From a bacterium (GTDB taxonomy: Bacteria > Oederibacteriota > CAKKQC01), in NCBI GenBank assembly GCA_919901855.1, contig CAKKQC010000028.1, forward strand, positions 62,001-126,000: 64,000 bases of DNA. Direction: 5' to 3'. Every line of letters starts with the position of its first letter. The stretch's first letter is position 1. The notes under the pieces were generated by a model that saw only the letters and a program-made list of their open reading frames with translations, had not been told where the DNA came from and did not search any database. The position numbers and the translations under genes are program-made. Shown piece after piece: positions 55,763-63,658 of the stretch.

Positions 55763-57148
55763 ATGGACAGGGAACTGTCGGAACCGCTCGGTTTGGTAGA
55801 ATGCACGCCAACGGTGGATAGGCTGCGACCAATAGGCATCGATCTGTTTGCGGGCGCCGGGGGGATGAGTCTCGGCTTCGAGCAAGCCGGTTTCGATGTC
55901 GTTGCGGCGGTGGAAATCGATCCAGTGCATGCGGCCGTTCACAAGTTCAACTTCCCCGCCTGTGCCATGCTGACTAGCTCGGCGATAGGGCTTACCGGAG
56001 CCGAGATCCGGAGGGCGGCCGGCATCGGGGCGCGGCGAGTCGACGTGGTATTCGGAGGCGCGCCGTGCCAGGGCTTCTCCCTGATCGGGCACCGCGCAAT
56101 GGACGATCCGCGCAATTCGCTCGTCGGCGAGTTCGTGAGAATCGTGTCCGAGCTCGAGGCGAGGTACTTCGTCTTCGAGAACGTGAGAGGCCTGACTCTC
56201 GGCCCTCATCGACAGTTCCTGGAAGAGGTCATCGAAGCCTTCCGAGTCGCGGGCTATCGGGTTCGCGTTCCTTGGCACGTCTTGGACGCGAGCGCCTATG
56301 GCGTTCCGCAACATCGCGAACGATTGATCCTTCTGGGCGCCCGAAAGGGTTGCCGAGTGCCGGAATACCCCCTACCCACGACGTTGGCTGCAGGAGGAGC
56401 GCCCACGCTTCCGCGCTTGCGAGTCGGCCCCACGTGTCGAGATGCACTCGGCGATCTGCCGGATGTGGACGCCTTCGAGGAGCTCTGGGAACGCGACGAG
56501 GTGAAGGCGGGCGAGTGGGGAAGACCCTCCCGCTATGGAGTGGAACTCCGATGCCTGAAGGGACTCGGATGGCACTTCGGCTATCGGAGGAAGATGGAAC
56601 CCGGGATTCTCACTTCTAGCATACGGACGAGGCATTCGGACATTTCGCGTCGCCGCTTTTCGGAGACTGCCGGCGGAGAGACCGAGCCGATCTCGCGTTT
56701 CTACAGGCTCCCTGCCGACGGAATCTGCAACACTCTTCGGGCCGGCACGGACGCTGCTCGCGGAGCATTCACCAGTCCGCGTCCCATTCATTACGCATTT
56801 CCTCGTTGCATCACGGTTCGGGAAATGGCTCGGTTGCACGGCTTCCCGGATTGGTTCCGATTGCACGAAACGAAGTGGCACGGCGCGCGCCAGGTCGGCA
56901 ACGCCGTACCCCCTCCGCTGGCACGGGCGATTGCGACTGTCGTGATGTCGGCGCTCGGGGTGCGGCCCAGCCGGCCGAGGGATACTATTGTGCTCGGAGA
57001 AACGTCCCTCCTGCGAATGGATACATCGCACGCCGCGGCCTACTGGGGCGTGCCGAATCCCATCGGCAAGCGAGACAGAAAGAGCGGCGCGAGGAAGCGG
57101 AAACAAGAGGAGATCGAAGTCGAGCGCCTTCAGGCGGTGCATGCGTAA
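55763..57148 (+). CDS. C5-cytosine DNA methyltransferase (type II)
   Basis: A 461-aa protein with all key C5-MTase motifs in order: I (D27-LFAGAGGMSLGFEQAGF) for SAM, IV with the catalytic Cys102 (GGAPCQGFSL), VI (FENVRG), VIII (QHRERLILLGAR), a target-recognition region (about 215-330), IX (REMARLHGFPDWF) and X (RQVGNAVPPPLA). It methylates cytosine in a short DNA target, unknown here, protecting it from the partner nuclease. The start may be ATG 55763 or GTG 55814; the latter has TAGAAT 11 bases upstream. GC is clearly lower than in flanking genes, suggesting transfer. The following gene begins on the last base of its stop codon (TAATG). Confidence 0.95.
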   Translation: MDRELSEPLGLVECTPTVDRLRPIGIDLFAGAGGMSLGFEQAGFDVVAAVEIDPVHAAVHKFNFPACAMLTSSAIGLTGAEIRRAAGIGARRVDVVFGGAPCQGFSLIGHRAMDDPRNSLVGEFVRIVSELEARYFVFENVRGLTLGPHRQFLEEVIEAFRVAGYRVRVPWHVLDASAYGVPQHRERLILLGARKGCRVPEYPLPTTLAAGGAPTLPRLRVGPTCRDALGDLPDVDAFEELWERDEVKAGEWGRPSRYGVELRCLKGLGWHFGYRRKMEPGILTSSIRTRHSDISRRRFSETAGGETEPISRFYRLPADGICNTLRAGTDAARGAFTSPRPIHYAFPRCITVREMARLHGFPDWFRLHETKWHGARQVGNAVPPPLARAIATVVMSALGVRPSRPRDTIVLGETSLLRMDTSHAAAYWGVPNPIGKRDRKSGARKRKQEEIEVERLQAVHA

Positions 57149-57957
57149 TGGCGGGAGCCAAGCAGCAGGGGCGCTACGGCGCTCTCGTTGCCAAGCTGTT
57201 CAAGGATCGGTATCGACCGGGTAAGACGCACGTGCCGTTCACGCGCGACGATCTGAGAACGGCAGCCAACGCGCTCCGCATCGTTCTGCCGAAGAACTTG
57301 GGCGACGTCGTGTATTCGGTGCGATACCGGGCCGATCTGCCCGATGCAATCGTGAAGACGGAGCATGGCGGCAGGAAATGGATGATCCTCGGCGAAGGAA
57401 TCGCGAAATACGCGTTCAGACTCATGAAACTCGAACCAATCGTGCCGAATCCTGGCATGTCGGTCGTCAAGATACCCGACGCCACTCCCGAGATCGTGGC
57501 ACGCTACGCACAGAGCGACGAGCAGGCGCTTCTCTCCAAGGTTCGATACAACCGGATCATCGACATCTTTCTGGGCATTGCCACCTTCTCCCTGCAGAAT
57601 CACCTGCGAACGACGGTGGAGGGCATCGGCCAGGTCGAGCTGGACGAACTATACGTGGGAGTGGACCGGCGAGGCCGGCAATACGTGATACCCGTACAGG
57701 CGAAGGGGGGGAGCGACAAGCACTCGCCCGTCCAGACGCTGCAGGATATCGCATGCTGTCGCGAGAAATTCGATGGCCTCGTTTGTCGTCCCATTTCCGC
57801 CCAGTTTATGGACAACGAGACCATAGCCATCTTCGAGCTGACGGAAGAGCAGGACTCCGTGAGGATCGTCGAGGAGAAGCACTACAAGCTCGTGCCGGCG
57901 AGCCAAATCAGCAAGAAGGATCTGGAGGCCTACGGCAGAGCTCGGCCGGATCTCTAG
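57148..57957 (+). CDS. Putative type II restriction endonuclease
   Basis: A 269-aa protein immediately after the methyltransferase (TAATG overlap), the usual place of the cognate nuclease. A PD-(D/E)xK-like core is visible: E164-x-D166-E167, D173 in GVDRRGRQYVIPV, then Q184-A-K186 as a Q-x-K variant of the E-x-K motif, followed by a helix (SPVQTLQDIACC). The N-terminal part includes a basic stretch (LFKDRYRPGKTHVPFTRDDLR). I do not recognise the exact restriction family or target site. Its stop codon overlaps the convergent vsr stop codon (CTAG). Confidence 0.72.
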   Translation: MAGAKQQGRYGALVAKLFKDRYRPGKTHVPFTRDDLRTAANALRIVLPKNLGDVVYSVRYRADLPDAIVKTEHGGRKWMILGEGIAKYAFRLMKLEPIVPNPGMSVVKIPDATPEIVARYAQSDEQALLSKVRYNRIIDIFLGIATFSLQNHLRTTVEGIGQVELDELYVGVDRRGRQYVIPVQAKGGSDKHSPVQTLQDIACCREKFDGLVCRPISAQFMDNETIAIFELTEEQDSVRIVEEKHYKLVPASQISKKDLEAYGRARPDL

Positions 57958-58385
57958 CGCTTCGTAGCCGGCCCCAGGAACGCACCGACTTTTGCGGCTA
58001 GGTCCCCGGGATGCCGTCTCAACTGGCACTGCCAGACGGTCAGGACGGTCCATCCTCTTCTGCGTAGCCGCACTCGCGTCCTGCGGTCTCGTTCCCTGTT
58101 CTCTCTCCGTTTTGCACTCCAGAAGGCCCGATGCGACTTGGGAGCTCTGCCGTATCGGCACTTATGTGCGTGCCAGAAACAGCCATGCACGAGGATGACT
58201 CGTCTTCGTGCAGGAAAGGCCACGTCGGGCGTGCCCGGAAGGCTATGCGGATGCAGGATGTAGTCCTTTCGATAGCGATAGCCACCGGCAGAGAGGAGGC
58301 GCCGCATGAGCAGCTCGGGGCCGGTGTTCTTACCCCGGACACGGCGCATTAGCGCGCTCCGCCTCCGGACGCTAAGCCGATCCAT
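57954..58385 (-). CDS. vsr: Very short patch repair endonuclease
   Basis: A 143-aa nuclease that nicks T:G mismatches arising from deamination of 5-methylcytosine, normally accompanying a C5 methyltransferase. Conserved elements: MRRVRGKNTGPELLMRRLL, the catalytic D54 in LPGTPDVAF, and the zinc/active-site HGCFWHAHKC with Trp71. FWSAKRRENRERDRR and GWTVLTVWQCQL follow; the usual VWEC is VWQC here. It is convergent to the restriction gene. The combination of methyltransferase, nuclease and Vsr makes a complete restriction-modification and repair cassette. Confidence 0.93.
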   Translation of the reverse strand: MDRLSVRRRSALMRRVRGKNTGPELLMRRLLSAGGYRYRKDYILHPHSLPGTPDVAFPARRRVILVHGCFWHAHKCRYGRAPKSHRAFWSAKRRENRERDRRTRVRLRRRGWTVLTVWQCQLRRHPGDLAAKVGAFLGPATKR

Positions 58386-58480
58386 GAGACCATTACATCA
58401 AGCTGGTGGGTGCGAATACGAATCGCGGTGCGGATCCGGAGAACGCTTGGCTCTCCGCGCTCTCCGGGAGCCAGACGGCA
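58386..58480. other. Intergenic segment upstream of vsr
   Basis: These bases hold no ORF with protein-like composition. They should contain the vsr promoter on the minus strand, but I see no convincing -35/-10 pair. Confidence 0.3.
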
Positions 58481-58774
58481 CTACCCGCCAGTTGGGGCCT
58501 TATCGTGTTCGTGTTGCGGTTCGTACCACCAGAAGTTGATGGGCTGCTTCGGGTTGTACGTCCGAAGGCCCTTCGATGAAGGGAGCAATGCTCCGAGGCT
58601 CGCCTTGACTTGATGTGCTCAAGAACATTGAGATCGAACCGCTGTCGAGCAGGCCCGAGACTGACGCGCCTTCTCGACTCCGGGCCACCGGGACTTGACT
58701 GGCTCATCCATATTCGGACAGAGCATCCAGACTTCGATGTGCTTGACACGTCCGTCGCTCCATGCCAGCATCAT
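58481..58774 (-). pseudogene. Possible decayed gene upstream of vsr
   Basis: Reading the minus strand from ATG 58774, one frame gives 51 codons with protein-like content (LAWSDGRVKHIEVWMLCPNM), then an in-frame TGA (58621-58619), then 45 codons ending at 58481 with TYNPKQPINFWWYEPQHEHD. In the middle, a neighbouring frame reads more naturally (QRFDLNVLEHIKSRRASEHC), as expected from two compensating frameshifts. It may be a broken gene of the same cassette, or chance. No family is recognised. Confidence 0.3.
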
Positions 58775-58791
58775 GCGGGAAGGGGGTGTAG

Positions 58792-61488
58792 ATGCCGTAT
58801 ATCTGTGACGATTGCGTTCGACCGAGCGAGGAGCGCGTCATCCTCGAGGGGCAAGCGGTGCGATGCTCTGGATGCGGCAAGCGCTTCCACCCAGACTGCT
58901 TCTTGGCTCACAATGGGCAGCGACACAACGGCAAGGCAACGTCCTCACCGCTTAGAGAACTAGGCGACCCCGGCGGCAATCGGGGCTCTGACAAGTTCCA
59001 GGAGATGGCGGATGCATCTGAGTTGCGAGGGGCCATTCTCGAGGCCCAAGAGGAAGACCAAGTCGTCTGGGCTCTCGTAAAATCCTGCGCGGTCTTCGGT
59101 TTTGAAAACGCCCGGTACTATGATGCCAACTATGATCGTCTCGCCAAGGAATACGGGTACACGCTGCGTGCCGCCTCCCGGACCTATGCTGGGGCTCCGG
59201 TCGGCTTTACGATATACAGGGCCACCATCTCGGATGCGGCAATTAAGTCGCGCGAGCCAGCGTGGGAAACTTATGATGAAGCCCATGCCGATCTGCTGAA
59301 GCGCGAATGGATCAACAAGCTGGAACTCCAGGGGCAGGGCTGGGTCGACATTCCCATACACTCCGGCGCGCGGCTGGTTGGTCTCTGGGCAATGGATCGT
59401 AAGAGCGCGCGCAAGCTCACAGGGACGGAAAGGCATCACCTGCGAGAGACGGCCTCACTTGCCGCCCTCAAAGTTGACGGACTTCGGGAGCGATGGATAT
59501 GTTCGGTCATGGATCGCCTGGTAGGGAGATCGACGGCGCAGGATGACTGCAAGGCGGAATCGGCCCATTCCTCGGACTCGTTCATGAGGTCGCTATGCTT
59601 GGACCTGAACGCGGTATTCGGTTCCCTCTTCTTGTTCGATCCTGTTCGGGGAAGGATCGCGAAGAAGGTCGAGTTCCTCAACGATGGCGTGGGGGCTTCG
59701 GAAGTCAGCGCGCCGTGGGATAGGGAGTACCGCCTCGGCCAGTGCCTAACTGGCAAGGCGTTCGTGGACAGCCGGCTGCGGTTCATCCCCGATGTAGGTC
59801 GACTGAAGAGCGAGGAACCGGACCTCATCGAAAGTAGATCTGAAGACTGGCACGTGCTTGAGGGGCGCGAGCCGTTGAGGACCATCATGTATGGGAAGCT
59901 TATCGTTCCCCCAGACGCATCTGCTCTACTTCGGTTCATCAACAGGACGGATAGGCCAACACTCCCATTTACGCCAGCCCACGAAGCGCTCATGGATCGT
60001 GCCGCCCTCTGTCTATCGCAAGTCTTGGCGCTTGAGCATGCCTCGCAGAGACTGCGCTCAGTGTGGCAGGGGTTCTCTTTCGCTTTGGGTAGGCCCTACC
60101 AGGGATCCGCAAACTACGCCGCCATCGCGCGGGCCGCTGCGGATATCGGGTACCCGGTCTTCCTCATCACGATCTGGCAGGATGACGGAGTGCTCAGTGC
60201 ATCATGGGCCAACGATAAGGAACTGAGCTCCGAGATGAAGCCTCTTGAGGGGGCGGCTGAGTGGCCCGAGATTCATGGACTCGGCCCGCCAGGCACCAAG
60301 AGCCTCGGTGCAATACCACGAGCCTTGCGTAATGTGCTTGAGAGGCGAGGGGTTCGAAGGATCTATGTTGTGCCGACATCATCAGGGAGGATGGAGGCGG
60401 CCATTCGGGAGCATACGGTTTCCATCATCCCCATCCGGATTGACGACGCGGAGAACGCGGAAGCTGAGGAACAGCGTTCTCCGGATGCCATACCGGATTC
60501 GCACCTTTCCCTGGATGTTCTGGGGGGCTTGGTGGGCAGCATCCGAACCATTGCTCACAATCGGGATCTACTGCTTTCGGCTGACGAGGCGATCGGCACG
60601 ATTGCGCACGAGATGAACACGCCTTCCAGTGCGCTTGTGACGATGGCGGGGGTAATGGCTGACCAGTTGAGGGAGCTTTCATCGGCCATTCCTGATGAGG
60701 TGCATTCGGAGCTCGGCTATCAGGAAGTCATGGACAATGGGCATTTTAGGTGGCTCCGCGCTGTCGGGAGGAGGCAGATCGGAGCCTATCTCGAAACTAT
60801 TGATCGCAGGATCGACCATTACGCCGTCTACGTGCAGAAAGTTGTCGGCGATGCGCTCGTTTGGGCGAGGATGGGAGACAAGCAGATCGAGATGGACTTC
60901 ACCGACGTCAACATCCTCGACCTCCTCAAGTTGGTGGTTCACGAAGCCAAGAAACGGCTAGATGAGAAAGAGGCCGAGATCAGAGCTCCTTTCCGCGTGA
61001 AGATGGGCGAGAACGTCTCGAAAGTGGGATCTCTGGTTGCGGACCTTGTCCTCCTCCACAAGATGTTCGCCAACCTGCTCGACAACGCGATCAAGTACTC
61101 CCACTCCAGGCCAGGCTTCGACAATGTCATCGTGATCAGCGCGGAACGTCAGACGGGCCTAGTAGACGTCGCATTCACTAACTGGGGGCTCGGCATCGAC
61201 GAATCCGACTACGAGAACATCTTCGACAGGTTCTACCGGAGTTCGGTGCGGGATCGAAGGCATACCGTGAGAGGTGTCGGTCTGGGACTGGCGACCTGCA
61301 AGAAGATTGCGCTACTTCATGGGGGGACCATACGGGTTCAGTCCAGCCCGACGCTTGATGACCCCGATCGTGTAAAGGCAAAGGAGGGATATGAAACGAC
61401 GTTCACGGTTCGCCTCTCCACCAACCTGAAGAGGGGTCGCAAGGACATCATGGGGGCGGGAGTGCCATCTCATGGGGGCGACAAGTAG
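58792..61488 (+). CDS. Soluble histidine kinase with N-terminal RING/treble-clef-like zinc finger and GAF-like sensor region
   Basis: An 898-aa protein without transmembrane segments. Residues 5-45 have zinc-ligand spacing C5-x2-C8, C25-x2-C28, H33-x2-C36, H40/H45, like small prokaryotic RING/PHD-type fingers. Two or three GAF-like sensor domains follow (about 75-235, with GWVDIPIHSGARLVGLWAMDRKS; 240-415; 420-560). The kinase core has the H-box HEMNTP (H606), N-box NLLDNAIKYS (N761), NWGLGIDESD in place of the usual DxGxG, F-box IFDRFYR and G2 GVGLGLATCKKIALLHGG. AAGGGGG precedes the ATG. The receiver gene follows after 2 bases. The combination of zinc finger and kinase beside a restriction cassette is unusual; signal and output are unknown. 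Confidence 0.85.
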   Translation: MPYICDDCVRPSEERVILEGQAVRCSGCGKRFHPDCFLAHNGQRHNGKATSSPLRELGDPGGNRGSDKFQEMADASELRGAILEAQEEDQVVWALVKSCAVFGFENARYYDANYDRLAKEYGYTLRAASRTYAGAPVGFTIYRATISDAAIKSREPAWETYDEAHADLLKREWINKLELQGQGWVDIPIHSGARLVGLWAMDRKSARKLTGTERHHLRETASLAALKVDGLRERWICSVMDRLVGRSTAQDDCKAESAHSSDSFMRSLCLDLNAVFGSLFLFDPVRGRIAKKVEFLNDGVGASEVSAPWDREYRLGQCLTGKAFVDSRLRFIPDVGRLKSEEPDLIESRSEDWHVLEGREPLRTIMYGKLIVPPDASALLRFINRTDRPTLPFTPAHEALMDRAALCLSQVLALEHASQRLRSVWQGFSFALGRPYQGSANYAAIARAAADIGYPVFLITIWQDDGVLSASWANDKELSSEMKPLEGAAEWPEIHGLGPPGTKSLGAIPRALRNVLERRGVRRIYVVPTSSGRMEAAIREHTVSIIPIRIDDAENAEAEEQRSPDAIPDSHLSLDVLGGLVGSIRTIAHNRDLLLSADEAIGTIAHEMNTPSSALVTMAGVMADQLRELSSAIPDEVHSELGYQEVMDNGHFRWLRAVGRRQIGAYLETIDRRIDHYAVYVQKVVGDALVWARMGDKQIEMDFTDVNILDLLKLVVHEAKKRLDEKEAEIRAPFRVKMGENVSKVGSLVADLVLLHKMFANLLDNAIKYSHSRPGFDNVIVISAERQTGLVDVAFTNWGLGIDESDYENIFDRFYRSSVRDRRHTVRGVGLGLATCKKIALLHGGTIRVQSSPTLDDPDRVKAKEGYETTFTVRLSTNLKRGRKDIMGAGVPSHGGDK

Positions 61489-61490
61489 CG

Positions 61491-62249
61491 ATGCGCATCC
61501 TCTGGCTTGAGGACGTCCCGGAGGAGGTCGGGCGCGTAACGCGCTCGCTCATGCGAGCTTCACATGAGCTGCGGGTGGCAAGGAGCTTCGACGAAGCCGT
61601 CGCGTATGTCGCGGAATCCGTTGCGGCGGGTGAGTACTATGACCTTGTGCTTCTCGATGCTCGCCTGGAGGAGCAGCACAAAGGTTCAATACTCTTTGGC
61701 CAGATGAGAAGGGGAGAGCACGGCTCGTGGGGCAAGGAAGTATGGGTGATTTTTCTGACCAAGTATAAGGAGAGCATCGTAGGCCAGATCCGTGGGATCG
61801 AGCCACCTCCGCTGGGGGTGATCAGGAAACCTCTGAGCATGGAGGAGGTGAGAGATTGCTTCGGGAAGATCGGTGTTTCACTTTCGGAGACAGCCGTGAC
61901 CGTTAGCGTTCCTCCAATCCAAGTGAATCCGTCTGCTCCTGGTGTTCCCCCGGCGCTTGTTCAATCGACCGTGAGGATCACCCTCTTCCCCAAAGATCTT
62001 GCGGAGCTTGATGCGGTCGTGAGAGAACTCACCGCGAGTACAGCAATGGAGATTGAGTTGGCGGGCCACCATGTTGCAAGGATCCTAGATAGCTCGGACG
62101 AGAATGGCCGTCTTGAATGCATAAAGAGATTCAGGGATGGTCTGGCCAAGGCTCCAGTCGCGATCAGAGAGGCACTCCGCGTCTCCGCAGCGGGGCGCGG
62201 GGCCGGCGGATCGGCGATGGAGTTCCTGCGAAGTCTAGCTGGTATGTGA
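61491..62249 (+). CDS. Response-regulator receiver protein with unrecognised C-terminal domain
   Basis: A 252-aa protein. Residues 1-125 form a receiver domain: acidic pair E7-D8 (WLEDVPEE), phosphoacceptor D56 in LVLLDARL, Thr in VIFLTKY, and Lys in VIRKPLS. The loop around residues 60-80 is longer than usual. A Pro-rich linker (about 136-152) leads to a ~95-residue, mostly helical C-terminal domain (FPKDLAELDAVVRELTASTA...RFRDGLAKAPVAIREAL). This matches no DNA-binding output domain I know (no OmpR-, NarL- or NtrC-type helix pattern). It is almost certainly the partner of the upstream kinase, being 2 bases downstream. Confidence 0.8.
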   Translation: MRILWLEDVPEEVGRVTRSLMRASHELRVARSFDEAVAYVAESVAAGEYYDLVLLDARLEEQHKGSILFGQMRRGEHGSWGKEVWVIFLTKYKESIVGQIRGIEPPPLGVIRKPLSMEEVRDCFGKIGVSLSETAVTVSVPPIQVNPSAPGVPPALVQSTVRITLFPKDLAELDAVVRELTASTAMEIELAGHHVARILDSSDENGRLECIKRFRDGLAKAPVAIREALRVSAAGRGAGGSAMEFLRSLAGM

Positions 62250-62545
62250 GCGCAGGCATATGGTCCGAGCCGAATACTGAGGTCTATCTGCCCTAGATAA
62301 TCGGAACTGACTCACCGTAGAGTGGCTGCCGCCATCCTCACCTCAGCTCATCCCGATCGAGTTACTGTGGGGCCATCTGGACAACACGACACACGCCAAC
62401 ACGCCGGCAGAGAACCGGACTCTCCTGGGGCGACGAACGCGACGCGGGATCTCGCGGGTTCAGGCGAAGCCGTCCATTGGTCGCGGCTTCCTGTCACACA
62501 CCGGCTTGTTCACGTACTGATGTAACTCTATTGCGCGAGCCCCAA
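62250..62545. other. Non-coding right edge of the accessory island
   Basis: These 296 bases lie between the receiver gene and the convergent ABC permease gene. Short open frames here lack codon bias or ribosome-binding sites. No tRNA, integrase or attachment-site repeat is evident. GC rises to the genomic level at 62546. Confidence 0.4.
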
Positions 62546-63658
62546 TCAGTTCAGCGTCTGCCGGAACCGCTTGACAGCTAGCCACGCTGCGCATATCGCG
62601 AGCGCGGCCATGGCGGCGAGGTTGGGCCAGACGACCTCCGGCGAGCCGCCCTTGAGGATGATGTTGCGGAGGAGCGTGACGAAGTAGCGGAGCGGGTTGA
62701 AGTACGTGATCCAGTAGACGGCCGAGGGCATGTTCTCGAGGGGGAAGAAGACGCCCGAGAGCATCATGCCCGGGAGCATGAACAGGAAGCCGCCGATCAT
62801 GGCCTGCTGCTGGTTGCGGGCGAGCGACGAGATCAGGGTGCCGATGCTCGAGGTCGCGATGGCGAAGACGAAAGCCGAGAGGGCGACCATCCAGACGGCC
62901 CCGCGGAACGGGACTTCGAACCACAGGATGCCGCCGGCGAGGACGATCGGCGTGTTCACGAAGGCCATGAGGACGTAGGGAATCGTCTTGCCGGCCAGGA
63001 TCTCCCACCGGCTCACGGGGGCGGAGAGGAGCATCTCCATCGTGCCGAGCTCCTTCTCGCGGGCCAGCCCCATCGCGGTCAGGATGACCATGAGCGAGAG
63101 CACGAGGACGGCCAGCGCGGGGATCATGAAGATCGACGACTCCATCGTGGGGTTGTACAGGACGCGGACGTCGAACCGGACCGGTCCGGCGGGGGGCGCC
63201 GTCCCGGCGGCGTCCCCGAGCACGCCCGCCGCGATGCCGGTGAGGTACCCCTCGACGGCGCGGGCGCGGACGGCGTTCGTGGCGTCGACGAGGAGTTGGG
63301 CTCGCCCGGCCCCTCGGCCGATCGCGCGGGTGAACCCGTGGGGTGGAGCGACAAGCACGGCGTCGGCACGCCCGGCGGCGAGGTCCTCGTAAGGGTCGGC
63401 GCGGTCGACCTTGGCGGGCAGGAAGTAGCCGGAGGCGTACGCCCGCTCGGCGATGCGGGCCGCGATCCGGTCGCCCGGGGCGGCCACCACGCCCAGCCGG
63501 ATGTTCTTGATGTCGGTCCGCAGGGCGTAACCGAAGAGGGTCATCTGGACGACGGGGGCGATGAAGAGCAGGCCCACCATGCGCCGGTCGCGGAAGGCCT
63601 GGCTCAACTCCTTGCGGATGAACCCGAGGATGACGGGGTTCGGCCGGATCCGGATCAC
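62546..63658 (-). CDS. ABC-2 type transporter permease
   Basis: A 370-aa membrane component of an ABC exporter (YbhR/YhhJ-like). An N-terminal cytoplasmic stretch (GFIRKELSQAFRDRRM) is followed by one helix (GLLFIAPVVQMTLFGYAL), a large periplasmic loop, and then five helices. Family motifs LAREKELGTMEMLLSAPVSRWEILAGKTIPY and MLSGVFFPLENMPSAVYWITYFNPLRYF are present. The GTG start overlaps the stop codon of the upstream permease gene (GTGA). Such pairs usually work with an upstream ATPase and a HlyD-type adaptor, both outside the window. Substrate unknown; drugs or lipids are typical. Confidence 0.9.
   Translation of the reverse strand: MIRIRPNPVILGFIRKELSQAFRDRRMVGLLFIAPVVQMTLFGYALRTDIKNIRLGVVAAPGDRIAARIAERAYASGYFLPAKVDRADPYEDLAAGRADAVLVAPPHGFTRAIGRGAGRAQLLVDATNAVRARAVEGYLTGIAAGVLGDAAGTAPPAGPVRFDVRVLYNPTMESSIFMIPALAVLVLSLMVILTAMGLAREKELGTMEMLLSAPVSRWEILAGKTIPYVLMAFVNTPIVLAGGILWFEVPFRGAVWMVALSAFVFAIATSSIGTLISSLARNQQQAMIGGFLFMLPGMMLSGVFFPLENMPSAVYWITYFNPLRYFVTLLRNIILKGGSPEVVWPNLAAMAALAICAAWLAVKRFRQTLN

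Noticed and set aside
58619-58621. In-frame TGA as a selenocysteine codon
   Set aside because: No SECIS-like hairpin follows the TGA in the expected place, the product has no redox family features, and a better neighbouring frame points to frameshifts.
62322-62525. 67-codon plus-strand ORF in the right edge of the island
   Set aside because: It has no ribosome-binding site or recognisable motif, and the composition looks random.
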